A stretch of 64,000 nucleotides of DNA. Origin: Vibrio sp. B1FLJ16 (GTDB lineage Bacteria; Pseudomonadota; Gammaproteobacteria; Enterobacterales; Vibrionaceae). The DNA is taken from the NCBI RefSeq assembly GCF_905175385.1, contig NZ_HG992749.1, positions 744,001-808,000 on the forward strand, read 5' to 3'. The notes beneath the pieces were generated by a model, which ran no database searches, was not told the DNA's origin, and saw only the letters and a program-made list of their open reading frames with translations. Made by a program: the position numbers and the translations under genes. Below, in pieces: positions 19,138 to 30,176 of the stretch; positions within the stretch are counted from its first letter, which is position 1; each line of letters begins with the position of its first letter.

Positions 19138-20316
19138 TTAAAAGAAGCTCTTAACTAACAACACGATGTAGTCCCACATACGGCTGAACAGGCTGCCTTG
19201 TTCTACTGTTTCTAGCGCCATTAGCGGATACTCAGCAATATCTTCACCGTCGATCTGATAGTATAGCTTACCGACTACATCACCTTTATTAATTGGGGCT
19301 TGCAGCTCTTTTTCAAGTACGAAGCTGGCTTTTAGGTTCTTCGCTTCCCCACGAGGCAGTGTTACGTAAGTATCTTTATCCAGACCCAGCGCAACCGAGT
19401 CCTGGTTGCCCATCCAGATTTTTTCCTCAACGAATGTTTCGCCCGCTTTGTGCGGAGCAACGGTTTCGAAGAAGCGGAAGCCGTAGCTCAGTAGCTTTTT
19501 ACTTTCTGATTTACGTGCGTTTGCATCTTTGGTACCCATTACCACAGCAACCAGACGCATTTGGCCTTCTGTTGCCGAACTTACAAGGCTGTAACCTGCG
19601 TTACTTGTATGGCCTGTTTTGATGCCGTCAACGTTCATGCTCTTATCCCATAGCAAGCCGTTACGGTTGTATTGAGTAATGCCGTTGTAAGTGTACTTTT
19701 TCTCAGCGTATACACGGTACTCATCTGGTACATCGCGAATCAGTGCTTTACCCAGCAGAGCCATGTCATATGGAGTTGAGTACAGATCAGAGTTATCTAA
19801 ACCATGAACGTTAGCAAAGTGTGAGTTAGTCATACCCAGGGTATCTGCCCATGCATTCATCAGGTCGACAAACGCATCTTCCGAGCCAGCAATATGCTCT
19901 GCCATTGCGACACAGGCATCGTTACCAGACTGGATGATGATGCCGCGATTCAGGTCTTTTACTTTGACTGTCGTCCCCACTTCAATAAACATTTTTGAAG
20001 AGTCTGGGAAGTTTTTCGCCCAAGCGTTCTTGCTGATGGTTACATCATCTTCTTCTGTAATGTTACCACGTGCCAGCTCTTGTCCAATGACGTAGCTGGT
20101 CATCATTTTGGTCAGACTAGCAGGAGACAATTTTGTGTTCATCTCTTTCTCTGCCAGTACCTTACCTGAATGGTAATCCATCAGGACGTAGCCTTTTGCA
20201 GCAATTTGTGGCGCATCGGGTACCACGATAGGTGAAGCTAGAGCAGGTTGAGCGAGGGTTGCTGAAAGCGCAACCGATGAGACGAGAATAGATTTCACAA
20301 ACTTATTTTTATTCAT
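19138..20316 (-). CDS. dacA: D-alanyl-D-alanine carboxypeptidase (PBP5/6 type)
   Basis: DacA trims the terminal D-Ala of peptidoglycan pentapeptides and sets cell shape. A signal peptide ends near ALA/SP at residue 28. The penicillin-binding motifs are intact: S67-L-T-K70, S131-G-N133 and K234-T-G236. A beta-rich C-terminal domain follows, and the last ~20 residues (RMWDYIVLLVKSFF) form the amphipathic helix that anchors PBP5 to the outer face of the inner membrane. The length is 392 residues. It is downstream of rlpA. Confidence 0.97.
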   Translation of the reverse strand: MNKNKFVKSILVSSVALSATLAQPALASPIVVPDAPQIAAKGYVLMDYHSGKVLAEKEMNTKLSPASLTKMMTSYVIGQELARGNITEEDDVTISKNAWAKNFPDSSKMFIEVGTTVKVKDLNRGIIIQSGNDACVAMAEHIAGSEDAFVDLMNAWADTLGMTNSHFANVHGLDNSDLYSTPYDMALLGKALIRDVPDEYRVYAEKKYTYNGITQYNRNGLLWDKSMNVDGIKTGHTSNAGYSLVSSATEGQMRLVAVVMGTKDANARKSESKKLLSYGFRFFETVAPHKAGETFVEEKIWMGNQDSVALGLDKDTYVTLPRGEAKNLKASFVLEKELQAPINKGDVVGKLYYQIDGEDIAEYPLMALETVEQGSLFSRMWDYIVLLVKSFF

Positions 20317-20409
20317 GGTAATTCAAATTTTTGGGTTTAACTGCGGACATCTTATCAGAATCCCAGATGATATTCAGAGGGGATTCATTCAGAAATCCAT
20401 GAACCTACG

Positions 20410-21213
20410 TCATTTGGCAGTGTTGTGTTTTTTAATAAATGCAGACGGGTAGCCGAGCAACTTTACTTTATCCAGTGTGGCTTGCGTCAGGGCATAGTCA
20501 GTAAATGGACCTAACAGCAAACGGTACGATTCTTTCGTATTTTCAAGGAAAGTTTTCGTATCCAGCTTTTGACCAAGTTCTGCTCCTAAAGTTCGGGTGT
20601 TATTCTCATTTTTTGAAGAAGCGACCTGAATAACGTATTTAGGATGAACGTCTAGTGACTGTACATCGGTTGGTTTATCAACACTGATGACTTCAATTTG
20701 GACGTTCGCTGTACCTGTTTTTACCACATCCAATTTATGTGCTGCGGCGTAGCTAAGATCAATTATACGGCCTTCGTGGAACGGACCACGGTCGTTTACG
20801 CGTACCACCGTCGTTTTACCATTGTCGGTATTGGTGACTTTCACATAGCTAGGAAGAGGTAGTGTCTTGTGAGCCGCCGTCATCGAGTACATGTCGTAGA
20901 TTTCACCATTTGAGGTCAAATGCCCCTGAAACTTTTTACCGTACCAGGAGGCGAGACCTTGCTGCGTAAAGCCATTAGCGTTACGTACAATCTGGTAGTC
21001 TTTACCTCGCAGGTGATAATCCCTGTTTCCACCTAAGCTGTATGGCTCATATCTTGGGTGGGCATCTTCTATGTGATCGACTGAAAGTGGTGTATCCGGT
21101 GCGACATCGGATACGAGTTCATAGCGGCCATCCTGTTTTTTCTGACTGGTTGATGAACAGCCAGCCAAGATAATCGCAGAAAAAACTAAGGAATATAAAG
21201 CGCGTTTTTGCAT
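20410..21213 (-). CDS. rlpA: septal ring lytic transglycosylase RlpA
   Basis: RlpA is an outer-membrane lipoprotein that binds denuded glycan at the septum and, in several species, cleaves it. The lipobox is LAGCSS, with the modified cysteine at residue 19. A double-psi beta-barrel spans about 85-170 (GLASWYGKKFQGHLTSNGE, then RVNDRGPFHEGRIIDLS with the catalytic-type Asp). A SPOR domain fills the last ~75 residues (YVIQVASSKNE onward). The gene begins two bases beyond rodA and shares its operon. Confidence 0.95.
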   Translation of the reverse strand: MQKRALYSLVFSAIILAGCSSTSQKKQDGRYELVSDVAPDTPLSVDHIEDAHPRYEPYSLGGNRDYHLRGKDYQIVRNANGFTQQGLASWYGKKFQGHLTSNGEIYDMYSMTAAHKTLPLPSYVKVTNTDNGKTTVVRVNDRGPFHEGRIIDLSYAAAHKLDVVKTGTANVQIEVISVDKPTDVQSLDVHPKYVIQVASSKNENNTRTLGAELGQKLDTKTFLENTKESYRLLLGPFTDYALTQATLDKVKLLGYPSAFIKKHNTAK

Positions 21214-21215
21214 GT

Positions 21216-22337
21216 CTAGGTCGCCTTCGAGAATGCTTTTCTGTGCGTATGAATCGACATCAAAATACCAAAACCTGCCATCAGGGTTACCATCGAGGTC
21301 CCCCCGTAACTGATTAGAGGTAGTGGCACGCCAACTACGGGTAAGATACCACTAACCATGCCGATATTAACGAAAATATACACAAAAAAGCTAAGTACAA
21401 TACTGCCCGCCATCATTCGTCCGAATGCTGTCTGTGCCTGACTGGCTAGGAACAGGCCTCGGCCGATGATAAAGAGGTAGATAGCTAATAAGCAAAGAAA
21501 GCCAATCATACCCCATTCTTCAGCAATGACTGCAAAGATAAAGTCAGTGTGTCGCTCGGGAAGAAATTCCAGTTGTGACTGTGTTCCGTGCAGCCAGCCT
21601 TTACCGGAAATACCGCCGGAGCCTATGGCAATTTTACTCTGGATAATGTGGTAGCCAGCGCCTAAAGGGTCGGACTCCGGGTTGAATAGCGTTCTTACCC
21701 GGACTTTCTGATATTCCCGCATCAGGAAGAACCACAAAATTGGAATAAATCCGCCCAGAGCGATGGCTGCTCCGCCAATGATTTTCCAGCTAATACCAGC
21801 CAGAAAGATAACGAAGATACCTGAGGCGGCAATCAGGATCGAGGTGCCCAGATCCGGTTGCTTCGCGATCAATATGGTAGGTACGAATACCATAACTAAG
21901 GCTACTGCCAGAGTCTTGAAGGTTGGCGGAAGTGGTTGGCGACCGATATAGCGAGCCACCATAAGCGGTACGGCAAGTTTGAGCAATTCGGAAGGCTGAA
22001 ACCGGACAAATCCGAGGTTCAGCCAGCGCTGTGCACCTTTAGATGCCTCACCAAAAAATAGTACGCCGAAGAGTAAGATTACCCCCCCGATAAACATCAT
22101 CGGAGCTAAGTTCTCATAAGTACGTGGTGACAGCTGTGCCAGTGCCAGCATTACGACAAGCGATAGCACCATTCTCATCGCCTGGCGATCCATCATTGCC
22201 ATACTTTGACCGCTGGCGCTGTACATGATCACTAAGGCAAAGGCCATCAAAGCCAATATGCCGAGCAGCAGAGGCAGGTCAATATGAAGTCGTTCAAACA
22301 GCGCCCGATTTTTACCTGTAGAGGGATCCATTTTCAT
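21216..22337 (-). CDS. rodA: SEDS peptidoglycan polymerase RodA
   Basis: RodA (MrdB) polymerises glycan strands for lateral wall growth, working with PBP2 and MreB. The protein has 373 residues with about ten membrane helices. SEDS hallmarks are [27 protein letters not shown] and the conserved extracytoplasmic loop KQPDLGTS with its essential Asp. The C-terminal [14 protein letters not shown] block is also diagnostic. Its ATG shares a base with the end of mrdA, so the polymerase and its transpeptidase partner are tightly coupled. Confidence 0.97.
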   Translation of the reverse strand: MKMDPSTGKNRALFERLHIDLPLLLGILALMAFALVIMYSASGQSMAMMDRQAMRMVLSLVVMLALAQLSPRTYENLAPMMFIGGVILLFGVLFFGEASKGAQRWLNLGFVRFQPSELLKLAVPLMVARYIGRQPLPPTFKTLAVALVMVFVPTILIAKQPDLGTSILIAASGIFVIFLAGISWKIIGGAAIALGGFIPILWFFLMREYQKVRVRTLFNPESDPLGAGYHIIQSKIAIGSGGISGKGWLHGTQSQLEFLPERHTDFIFAVIAEEWGMIGFLCLLAIYLFIIGRGLFLASQAQTAFGRMMAGSIVLSFFVYIFVNIGMVSGILPVVGVPLPLISYGGTSMVTLMAGFGILMSIHTHRKAFSKAT

Positions 22338-24262
22338 TATTCTGTTGCCTTACTGTTCTTGTTAGCCAACTCGTCATCTGGCTTAATCTCTTCCGGACCA
22401 AGCACTACGCGGTCGAAGATTTTTCTTGCTACTGGTGCGCCGTTGCTTGAGCCGCCGCCCGCGTTTTCTAGTACCACGGTTACGACAACTTTTGGCTCAT
22501 CAAACGGTGCAAATCCCGTAAATAACGCATGGTCACGCAGGTGCTCAGCGATTTCATCGGCATTGTACTCTTCGTTCTCTGCCAGGCCGAAAACCTGTGC
22601 GGTACCAGATTTACCCGCTGTCTGATAACTCATACCGTTGAATGAGCGGCGAGCGGTACCTTTTACCCCGTGGTTTACCCTGCGCATTCCTTCTTTTGCC
22701 ATTTCCCAGTATTTTATCGGCACATCTTTAATCGGCGGATAGGTCACATATTCTTCTGTGCGTTGCTCATCGAATTCTCCACCATTGTCGATAGAGGCTT
22801 TGAGCAAGTGAGGAGCAGTCACGTTTCCGTCGTTAACAAGTACAGATGTTGCTTTAGCAATTTGCATCGGTGTAGCGGTCCAATAACCCTGACCAATACC
22901 TACGGGGATAGTGTCACCTTTATACCAAGGAGTTCTATGGCGAGACATTTTCCACTCCCGCGTCGGCATATTCGCCTGACTCTCTTCGTAAATATCAATG
23001 CCGGTGTAATCACCAAAACCGAACATCATCATCCAGCTAGACAGTCGGTCAATCCCCATATCATAAGCAATTTGGTAGAAGAAAGTATCAACTGACTCTT
23101 CAATGGATTTGATGATATCCACGCGTCCATGTCCCCAACGTAGCCAGTCACGAAATGGGCGAGTATCCGAGTTTGGAATTCGCCAATAACCCGGATCGTT
23201 GCGCGTTGTTTTAGGCGTAATAACACCTTCTTGCAATGCTGCAACCGCAATAAACGGCTTGATGGTCGAAGCTGGTGGATAAATACCTAGTGTGGTTCGG
23301 TTAACCAACGGGCGGTTCTTATCGTTAAGTAAGGCACGGTAAGCATTACCAGATATACCATGTACGAAGGCGTTCGGGTCGTAACTCGGGCTTGAGACCA
23401 TGGCTAATATACCGTTATCTCTTGGATCGAGAACGACGGCGCTACCACGGCGATCATCGAGCAATTGGTGTACGTAAAGTTGCAGGTTGATGTCGAGGTT
23501 CAGGACAATGTCTTTACCCGGCGTCGGTGGCACATACTTCAGGGTACGAATCACTCGCCCGCGGCTGTTGACTTCAACCTCTTGGTAACCAGCAGTACCG
23601 TGCAATAGATCTTCGTAATATTTTTCTATACCAAGCTTACCGATGTCACGAGTGGCCTGATAGTTTGCGTCTTTTTCTTCACGGATCAGACGCTGCATGT
23701 CTCTGTCGTTGATACGCGAAACGTAGCCAATAACGTGGGTAAGGACTTCACTGAAAGGGTAGTAGCGTTTTAGTGTTGCGCTGATCTCTACGCCGGGAAA
23801 ACGATATTGCTGCACAGAGAAAACGGCAACTTGTTTTTCATCCAGCTGGGTGAGTAAAGGAACTGATTTAAAGCGGCGTGTGCGTTTACGTTCACGATGA
23901 AAGCGTTCTATTTGATCTGGCGTGATTTCCAGAATCGTTTGCAGCTTCTCGATCGTAGAATCGATGTCTTTTACTTTTTCTGGAATGATTTCCAGGTTAA
24001 AAACAGGACGGTTTGCCGCCAGTAAGACGCCGTTGCGGTCATATATGAGCCCTCGGTTAGGCGCTATAGGTACCACTTTGATACGGTTGTCATTAGAGCG
24101 AGTCTGGTAATCTTGGAACTGGTTTACCTGAATATTGTACATATTGGCAACCAGCACCCCCATCAAAATGACGATAGCAGCAAAAGCAACAATAGCGCGG
24201 CTGGCAAACAGGCGCGCTTCGGCTTGGTGATCTCGAATTTGAGTGCGGCGTCTACGAATCAT
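22337..24262 (-). CDS. mrdA: peptidoglycan DD-transpeptidase PBP2
   Basis: PBP2 cross-links the glycan made by RodA during elongation. A short cytoplasmic tail and one membrane anchor (about 25-45) precede the pedestal domain. The transpeptidase domain carries STIK (active Ser near 330), a SVD motif ([10 protein letters not shown]) and KSGTAQ (K-S-G near 547). The length of 641 residues is normal. Upstream of it lie rlmH, rsfS, holA and lptE; downstream rodA, rlpA and dacA. Confidence 0.97.
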   Translation of the reverse strand: MIRRRRTQIRDHQAEARLFASRAIVAFAAIVILMGVLVANMYNIQVNQFQDYQTRSNDNRIKVVPIAPNRGLIYDRNGVLLAANRPVFNLEIIPEKVKDIDSTIEKLQTILEITPDQIERFHRERKRTRRFKSVPLLTQLDEKQVAVFSVQQYRFPGVEISATLKRYYPFSEVLTHVIGYVSRINDRDMQRLIREEKDANYQATRDIGKLGIEKYYEDLLHGTAGYQEVEVNSRGRVIRTLKYVPPTPGKDIVLNLDINLQLYVHQLLDDRRGSAVVLDPRDNGILAMVSSPSYDPNAFVHGISGNAYRALLNDKNRPLVNRTTLGIYPPASTIKPFIAVAALQEGVITPKTTRNDPGYWRIPNSDTRPFRDWLRWGHGRVDIIKSIEESVDTFFYQIAYDMGIDRLSSWMMMFGFGDYTGIDIYEESQANMPTREWKMSRHRTPWYKGDTIPVGIGQGYWTATPMQIAKATSVLVNDGNVTAPHLLKASIDNGGEFDEQRTEEYVTYPPIKDVPIKYWEMAKEGMRRVNHGVKGTARRSFNGMSYQTAGKSGTAQVFGLAENEEYNADEIAEHLRDHALFTGFAPFDEPKVVVTVVLENAGGGSSNGAPVARKIFDRVVLGPEEIKPDDELANKNSKATE

Positions 24263-24291
24263 TAACGCATGTCTCTGAATTTAAACGGCGA

Positions 24292-24762
24292 TTATTCGCG
24301 ATGGTAAGGGTGGTTAGCTGTAATGCTCCAAGCTCGGTATAAGCTTTCAGCCATTACGATACGTACCAGTGGATGAGGCAGCGTTAATGCTGATAACGAC
24401 CAGCTCTGGTCTGCTGCAGCTTTACACGCTGGAGCCAGACCTTCCGGACCACCGATCAAGATGGACACATCTCGGCCGTCTAGTTTCCAGGCTTCTAATT
24501 GCTCTGCCAGTTGTGGTGTATCCCACTTTTTACCGGGAATATCCAATGTGACGATGCGGCTACCTTTTGGGACTGCAGCCAGCATTGCTTCCCCTTCTTT
24601 CTGTAGGATACGTGCGATATCGGCATTCTTACCGCGTTTACCTGCCGGGATCTCTACCAGTTCAAGTGGCATGTCATGCGGGAAACGGCGACGGTATTCC
24701 TGAAATCCTTCTTCAACCCATTTAGGCATTTTTGTACCGACGGCAATTAGCTGAATTTTCAA
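24292..24762 (-). CDS. rlmH: 23S rRNA pseudouridine-1915 N3-methyltransferase
   Basis: RlmH methylates pseudouridine 1915 in helix 69 of 23S rRNA, acting on assembled 70S ribosomes. The 156-residue SPOUT enzyme shows the SAM-binding knot [11 protein letters not shown] and the C-terminal [20 protein letters not shown] with the RxxxxEQ-like tail HPYHRE. It begins four bases after rsfS ends, another factor acting on the large subunit. Confidence 0.97.
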   Translation of the reverse strand: MKIQLIAVGTKMPKWVEEGFQEYRRRFPHDMPLELVEIPAGKRGKNADIARILQKEGEAMLAAVPKGSRIVTLDIPGKKWDTPQLAEQLEAWKLDGRDVSILIGGPEGLAPACKAAADQSWSLSALTLPHPLVRIVMAESLYRAWSITANHPYHRE

Positions 24763-24766
24763 AAGA

Positions 24767-25084
24767 TTAACCCCAGAGCTTTTCTAGCTGGTACAGAGCG
24801 CGGTGTTCTTCTTGCATGACGTGTAACATGGCATCGCCCATATCAAGAACAACCCATTCACCTTCGTTTTTACCTTCCATGCCCAGAGGCTCAAGACCCG
24901 CTTTTTTCACTTCAGATGCGACGTGGTCAGCTATGGATGAAACGTGGCGTTTAGAGGTGCCCGTACAGATGATCATGTAATCTGTCACGCTTGATTTGTC
25001 TTCCACATTCAGGATGGTGATATCTTCCGCTTTCATGTCGTCAGCTTTATCTGCCAGAAAGTCTTTCAATTCTTCGCGAAGCAC
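24767..25084 (-). CDS. rsfS: ribosomal silencing factor RsfS
   Basis: RsfS (YbeB, Iojap family) binds ribosomal protein L14 and blocks subunit joining when nutrients are short. The 105 residues include the family core [24 protein letters not shown] and [17 protein letters not shown] in pieces. It starts at GTG 25084 with GAGG eight bases upstream. In E. coli nadD and cobC stand between holA and this gene; here only 88 bp separate them. Confidence 0.96.
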   Translation of the reverse strand: MLREELKDFLADKADDMKAEDITILNVEDKSSVTDYMIICTGTSKRHVSSIADHVASEVKKAGLEPLGMEGKNEGEWVVLDMGDAMLHVMQEEHRALYQLEKLWG

Positions 25085-25172
25085 TCGGTTTTCCTCGGTT
25101 TGTCTCTTACATCATATCTATTTTGCTCTATCGTCAGCAAAACAGGTCGCGCACTATAACACGCTTTGATTT

Positions 25173-26192
25173 TTAAATTGCCAGCTTAATATCAGGAGAG
25201 CAGAATTCCAGGCTCAATTGATGGATAGTTGGCCATACAGATTCTTCATATTGGGTTTTGGCTTTTATCTCTGCCTGGGTCAGAAGCGACAGAAGCTTAA
25301 AAATTCGTCCGGCTGACAGACGAATCAGCGCCGCGTTATACAAGGGACGCTTATTTTGCCATACCCGATGTTTTTCAAACACTTGGTTGATACTCATCTG
25401 CGCTAAATCCTGATGCATGTTTAGGAGTTGGCTGAACTCTTTCTGTATGCTGCGTATCAGGATAACTGCTTCTACGCCTTCGGCTTCCAATTGGCGCAAA
25501 ATGCGTTGGGCACGATTGGCTTTACCAGCAAGCAAAGCATCAATCCAGTGGAAGGTGGTAAAATGGTTGTGGCGACTTAACGCTTCTTCTAAGCGCACAA
25601 TAGTGAGTTCACCATCAGGGTGGAGCAGAGCCAGTTTCTCTAAGCTTTGCGACAGTGCAAACAGGTTACCTTCATGCCACTGGGCAAGCATCTGTAAAGA
25701 CTGTTGATCTGGCTTTAACCCCAGAATTCTGCAGCGCGCCTGGATAAACATCGGTAAGCGTTGCAGATCAGGTGTCAAGCAGCTTACCCAGTCACCTTTG
25801 GCACTCAGGGCTTTAAACCACTTACTGTTTTCTTGGGCTTTAGTCAGTTTGCTGCCAATGATCACCAGCATGATGTCGTCATGCATCATATCGGTCAGGG
25901 TCTGCAGTTCTTTACTGATGGCGGTATTGACACCACTTTCCGGCAACTCAAGCTCAATCAACTGACGACTGGAGAACAGGCTGAGTGCCTGGAAGCAGTC
26001 ATAAACCTGATTCCAGTCTAAACTCGCATCAACAGCAAAACGATGCTTCTCTTCAAAACCATACTGGAGTGCTTGTTTCTGGATAGCCTGACGGCTTTCC
26101 TGAATCAATAGCGGCTCATTACCAAAGATGAGGTAAATCGGCTTAATGTGCTTGGCTAAGTGTTCTGCCAGCTTGTCTGCATAAACTCGCAT
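25173..26192 (-). CDS. holA: DNA polymerase III delta subunit
   Basis: HolA opens the beta sliding clamp as part of the clamp loader. The 339 residues follow the delta-subunit plan: an N-terminal domain with IYLIFGNEPLLIQESRQAI, a central region with LIELELPESG, and a C-terminal collar helix bundle (FHWIDALLAGKANRAQRILRQL). It lacks functional Walker motifs, as expected for delta. It starts five bases after lptE ends, with lptE-holA in the order found in enterobacteria. Confidence 0.95.
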   Translation of the reverse strand: MRVYADKLAEHLAKHIKPIYLIFGNEPLLIQESRQAIQKQALQYGFEEKHRFAVDASLDWNQVYDCFQALSLFSSRQLIELELPESGVNTAISKELQTLTDMMHDDIMLVIIGSKLTKAQENSKWFKALSAKGDWVSCLTPDLQRLPMFIQARCRILGLKPDQQSLQMLAQWHEGNLFALSQSLEKLALLHPDGELTIVRLEEALSRHNHFTTFHWIDALLAGKANRAQRILRQLEAEGVEAVILIRSIQKEFSQLLNMHQDLAQMSINQVFEKHRVWQNKRPLYNAALIRLSAGRIFKLLSLLTQAEIKAKTQYEESVWPTIHQLSLEFCSPDIKLAI

Positions 26193-26197
26193 GTTAA

Positions 26198-26740
26198 TTA
26201 TGAATTTGTATTCGGAGCTAGTTCGTTAGTCGCGTCAGATTCATATTCTGCACGCACGCGACCCAACTGACGCATCATCTGTTTGGCTGCCTGCAAGTGC
26301 ATTTCATCTTCGATAACATCGCGTTCAACGGATTTAGCAAGTGCTGTCAGAGGGTTATCCAGGTAGTTGCGATTGACGGTTGTGGTGTAGTTTTTAGAAC
26401 CATGCTCAGGAATCGTGACGCGATAGCGCACAACGTAAGTCAGCTCTTTCTCCGCTGCTCGGCTGTTTTGATAGAGTGACAGTGTACGCTCCTTGAGACT
26501 CGCTCCAATTAGGTGCACGTTTGGTACATTTGATGATGGTTGGACGAGGTCGACTTTGTTCAGTGTCAGCTGAGAGCGTACATAGCGGGTTAGCTGGTTG
26601 TACTCATCATAGCTGGTGAATGACATGGTGTGCAGCTCTTCCGGTACGGAATACTCGTCACGAAGGTGAAAACCACAGGCAGAGAGAATGCCTGCTAATA
26701 CCAATACCACAGGTAGTTTAATCAAAGAGAAAAAGCGCAT
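26198..26740 (-). CDS. lptE: LPS-assembly lipoprotein LptE
   Basis: LptE plugs the LptD barrel and helps deliver LPS to the outer leaflet. The signal peptide ends in LSACGF, with Cys22 acylated. The 180 residues keep the family opening GFHLRDEYSVPEELHTM, YNQLTRYVRSQL and the threonine/valine-rich strand VRYRVTIPE. The C-terminal tail (from about 168) is polar and variable. It follows leuS after 175 bp holding several hairpins. Confidence 0.93.
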   Translation of the reverse strand: MRFFSLIKLPVVLVLAGILSACGFHLRDEYSVPEELHTMSFTSYDEYNQLTRYVRSQLTLNKVDLVQPSSNVPNVHLIGASLKERTLSLYQNSRAAEKELTYVVRYRVTIPEHGSKNYTTTVNRNYLDNPLTALAKSVERDVIEDEMHLQAAKQMMRQLGRVRAEYESDATNELAPNTNS

Positions 26741-26774
26741 TGATTGTGTTCATCCTAAATTGAAGATGGGGTTA

Positions 26775-26872
26775 TTTACCTTAATTCACTTGAGTTTAAA
26801 TGGATTAAGGTAAATAAACAGGGTAGCGAACTACCCTGTTAAAAGACTCTTAGCGAGCGAATTAGTTCGCTC
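26775..26872. other. three hairpins between leuS and lptE
   Basis: TTTACCTTAATTCA (26775-26788) pairs with TGGATTAAGGTAAA (26801-26814). AACAGGGTAG pairs with CTACCCTGTT around CGAA (26817-26840). GAGCGAA pairs with TTCGCTC around TTAG (26855-26872). No strong T tract follows any of them, so mRNA processing or partial termination are both possible. Confidence 0.55.
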
Positions 26873-26915
26873 TGAATAGAGTTATTGCAAGCTGCGATTC
26901 GTTTGTAAAGATATG

Positions 26916-29489
26916 CTAGTTCGCAACGATATTGAGAAGTTTACCCGGTACGTAAATCACTTTACGGATGGTCAGGCCATCTGTGAATTTTGTAACGTTC
27001 TCATCGTTCAGACCAAGTTCTTCAACTTGCTCTTTGGTTGCGTCGGCTGCTACAGTCAGTTTTGCACGCAGTTTACCGTTAACCTGAACAACGACAGTTT
27101 TCTCGTCTTCAACCAGTGCTTTCTCATCGAAAGTCGGCCAGGTCGCATTGTCGATGTCAGACTCACCTAACGCAGCCCATAGTTCGTATGAGATGTGCGG
27201 AGTGATAGGGTAAAGCATTGCTACGACAGCTTTCAGAGCTTCATCTAGGATCGCACGGTCTTGTACTGATTCCTGAGGCGCTTTCGCTAACTTGTTCATC
27301 AGTTCCATGATAGCCGCAATAGCCGTGTTGAATGTCTGGCGACGTGCCACATCATCGGTTACTTTCGCAATGGTCTTGTGAACGTCACGGCGTAGAGCTT
27401 TCTGATCACCAGATAGCGCAGAAGTATCAACAGCTTCTGCAGCACCTTTTGCTGTGTGCTCTTTCACTAGTTTCCAGACACGTTTCAGGAAGCGGTTTGC
27501 ACCTTCAACGCCAGACTCTTGCCATTCAAGAGTCATGTCTGCCGGAGACGCGAACATCATGAACAGACGCACGGTGTCAGCGCCGTACTTGTCTACCATC
27601 TCTTGCGGGTCGATACCGTTGTTCTTCGACTTAGACATTTTGATCATGCCCGAGTGCTCAACGTTACGGCCTTCGTTATCGGTAGCTGAAGTGATACGAC
27701 CTTTGCCGTCACGCTCAACTTTCACGTCAGTTGGGGCAACCCACTCTTTACCGCCTTTCTCGTTCTCAAAGTAGAACGCATCAGCCAGTACCATGCCCTG
27801 ACATAGTAGCTGCTTGAACGGCTCGTCAGAAGTCACGTAACCTGCGTCACGAAGCAGTTTATGGAAGAAGCGTGAGTACAACAGGTGCATACAAGCGTGT
27901 TCGATACCACCGATGTACTGGTCTACTGGTAGCCAGTAGTTTGCTTTTTCTGGATCCAGGATGTCGTCAGCTTGTGGTGAACAGTAACGCGCGTAGTACC
28001 AAGAAGATTCCATGAACGTATCGAACGTATCTGTCTCACGTAGAGCAGGTTCGCCGTTGAAGGTTGTCTTCGCCCACTCTTTATCAGCTTTGATTGGGCT
28101 GGTTACGCCGTCCATTACCACGTCTTCTGGAAGAATTACTGGTAGTTGGTCAGCAGGTAGCGGATGAACTTCACCGTCTTCAGTAGTTACCATTGGGATA
28201 GGTGCACCCCAGTAACGTTGACGAGAAACCCCCCAGTCGCGCAGACGGAAGTTAACTGTTTTAGTGCCTTTGCCTTCAGCTTCTAGCTTGGCAGCAATTG
28301 CATCGAATGCCGCTTGGAATTCAAGACCGTCGAACTCACCGGAATCAAACAGTACACCTTTCTCTGTGTATGCTGCTTCAGAAATATCTAGCTCGCTGCC
28401 ATCAACTGGTTTGATAACAGGAACAATATCCAGGCCGTACTTAGTTGCGAATTCAAAATCACGCTGGTCATGAGCAGGTACAGCCATAACCGCGCCCGTA
28501 CCGTAGTCCATAAGTACGAAGTTTGCTACGTACACAGGTACTTCGCGACCGTTCAATGGATGAATTGCAGTAAGGCCAGTCGCCATACCTTTCTTCTCCA
28601 TTGTTGCCAGCTCAGCTTCAGCAACTTTGGTGTTTTTACATTCGTCGATGAATGCAGCCAGCTCTGGGTTATTCTCTGCAGCGATAGCCGCTAGAGGGTG
28701 ACCTGCTGCGATACCGACGTAAGTCACGCCCATTAGCGTGTCAGGACGCGTTGTGTAAACTTCCAGATCAGAGTGACCTTTAACTTCAAACGTAAGCTCA
28801 ACACCTTCAGAGCGGCCAATCCAGTTGCGCTGCATGGTCTTAACCATTTCTGGCCAGCCGTCTAGGTTATCTAGATCGTCCAGTAGCTCTTGCGCATATT
28901 CCGTGATCTTGATGAACCATTGAGGGATCTCTTTTTGCTCTACAGGCGTGTCACAACGCCAGCAGCAGCCATCTTCAACCTGCTCGTTTGCAAGAACGGT
29001 TTGGTCGTTTGGACACCAGTTAACAGAAGAAGTCTTCTTGTAAACTAAGCCTTTCGCGTAAAGCTTAGTGAAGAACTCTTGCTCCCAACGGTAGTATTCA
29101 GGGGTACAGGTCGCGAATTCGCGATTCCAGTCGTAGCCAAAACCTAGCAATTTAAGCTGGTTTTTCATGTACTCAATGTTTTCGTAAGTCCATGGTGCTG
29201 GCGCTGTGTTATTTTTTACTGCAGCATTTTCTGCAGGTAGGCCGAACGCATCCCAACCAATAGGTTGCATTACGTTTTTGCCTTGCAGGCGTTGGAAACG
29301 AGATACTACGTCACCGATGGTGTAGTTACGAACGTGACCCATGTGCAGTCGACCACTTGGGTACGGGAACATAGATAGACAGTAGAATTTTTCTTTATTT
29401 GGGTCTTCACTTACAACAAAGGTCTTGTTGTCATCCCATTGCTTTTGAACTTTCTGTTCAATGTCTTGTGGGTTGTATTGCTCTTGCAT
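26916..29489 (-). CDS. leuS: leucyl-tRNA synthetase
   Basis: LeuRS charges tRNA-Leu, including the 11 tRNA-Leu(UAG) genes in this window. It is a class I enzyme of 857 residues. The HIGH-type motif is HMGH at 49-52 and KMSKS is near 616-620. The large CP1 editing domain lies between them, with the threonine-rich [13 protein letters not shown] and the catalytic-Asp loop [15 protein letters not shown] zinc-type [11 protein letters not shown] insert is present. A divergent YbeL-type gene lies upstream. Confidence 0.98.
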   Translation of the reverse strand: MQEQYNPQDIEQKVQKQWDDNKTFVVSEDPNKEKFYCLSMFPYPSGRLHMGHVRNYTIGDVVSRFQRLQGKNVMQPIGWDAFGLPAENAAVKNNTAPAPWTYENIEYMKNQLKLLGFGYDWNREFATCTPEYYRWEQEFFTKLYAKGLVYKKTSSVNWCPNDQTVLANEQVEDGCCWRCDTPVEQKEIPQWFIKITEYAQELLDDLDNLDGWPEMVKTMQRNWIGRSEGVELTFEVKGHSDLEVYTTRPDTLMGVTYVGIAAGHPLAAIAAENNPELAAFIDECKNTKVAEAELATMEKKGMATGLTAIHPLNGREVPVYVANFVLMDYGTGAVMAVPAHDQRDFEFATKYGLDIVPVIKPVDGSELDISEAAYTEKGVLFDSGEFDGLEFQAAFDAIAAKLEAEGKGTKTVNFRLRDWGVSRQRYWGAPIPMVTTEDGEVHPLPADQLPVILPEDVVMDGVTSPIKADKEWAKTTFNGEPALRETDTFDTFMESSWYYARYCSPQADDILDPEKANYWLPVDQYIGGIEHACMHLLYSRFFHKLLRDAGYVTSDEPFKQLLCQGMVLADAFYFENEKGGKEWVAPTDVKVERDGKGRITSATDNEGRNVEHSGMIKMSKSKNNGIDPQEMVDKYGADTVRLFMMFASPADMTLEWQESGVEGANRFLKRVWKLVKEHTAKGAAEAVDTSALSGDQKALRRDVHKTIAKVTDDVARRQTFNTAIAAIMELMNKLAKAPQESVQDRAILDEALKAVVAMLYPITPHISYELWAALGESDIDNATWPTFDEKALVEDEKTVVVQVNGKLRAKLTVAADATKEQVEELGLNDENVTKFTDGLTIRKVIYVPGKLLNIVAN

Positions 29490-29643
29490 CGATGATATCC
29501 GGTTATCTTGGAATTTGTGAGTTCGGTTAGAACAGACTTAAATAGATCATCATAGAATACCTAAAGCGAGAGGTCACAACAATAGCCAATCTGTACCCTT
29601 GCGTGCTTAAGTCACGCAGGTCGGAAAAAGATGGAGGTCAGTT

Positions 29644-30114
29644 ATGCCGAAACGTAAAACAGGTTATGAGGAAATGCTTGAGGATGTGATTGAAACCTTA
29701 AAGCACAGCCCTGATGAAGTTAACAAAGCGATAGAGACGTCAGGCAAAGTGGTGGAGGCTGCTAATGATCTGACCAAAGATGAGTTAGCTTTGATTAAAG
29801 CGTACGTTAAATCGGATTTAAAAGAGTTTTCAGAAAGTTACGAAGAGAGTAAAAGTGGCCCGTTCTACTTAACTGTGGCAGATACGATTTGGCAAGGACT
29901 GCTGGAGATCACCGACAGAACTAAAGTTGAGTGGGTTGAGTTGTTTGATGACTTAGAACATCAAGGTCTGTATGAAGCTGGAGAAGTGATCGGCTTAGGA
30001 ACGTTAGTTTGCGATGAATGTGGCCACAAAACCACATATAACCATCCGACCGTTATCATTCCCTGTATCAAATGCGGCCATACCGGATTCAGTCGGCAAT
30101 CTTTAAAACCGTGA
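29644..30114 (+). CDS. zinc ribbon-containing protein, YbeL/DUF1451 family
   Basis: A 156-residue protein whose helical N-terminal two thirds (about 5-115) precede a zinc ribbon formed by Cys123, Cys126, Cys141 and Cys144. Blocks such as DRTKVEWVELFDDLEHQGLYEAGEV and GLGTLVCDECGH match E. coli YbeL, also found next to leuS. Function is unknown. GGAGG lies just upstream of ATG 29644. It is alone in its unit and ends at a perfect-stem terminator. Confidence 0.9.
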   Translation: MPKRKTGYEEMLEDVIETLKHSPDEVNKAIETSGKVVEAANDLTKDELALIKAYVKSDLKEFSESYEESKSGPFYLTVADTIWQGLLEITDRTKVEWVELFDDLEHQGLYEAGEVIGLGTLVCDECGHKTTYNHPTVIIPCIKCGHTGFSRQSLKP

Positions 30115-30120
30115 CATTCA

Positions 30121-30153
30121 AGTAAAAGAGGCCACCAGGCCTCTTTTACTTTT
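30121..30153. terminator. bidirectional terminator, perfect 13-bp stem
   Basis: AGTAAAAGAGGCC and its exact complement surround ACCA, followed by TTT. It sits between convergent ybeL-type and lnt genes. Confidence 0.85.
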
Positions 30154-30176
30154 GATCTTATGGTACTGATATCTAG

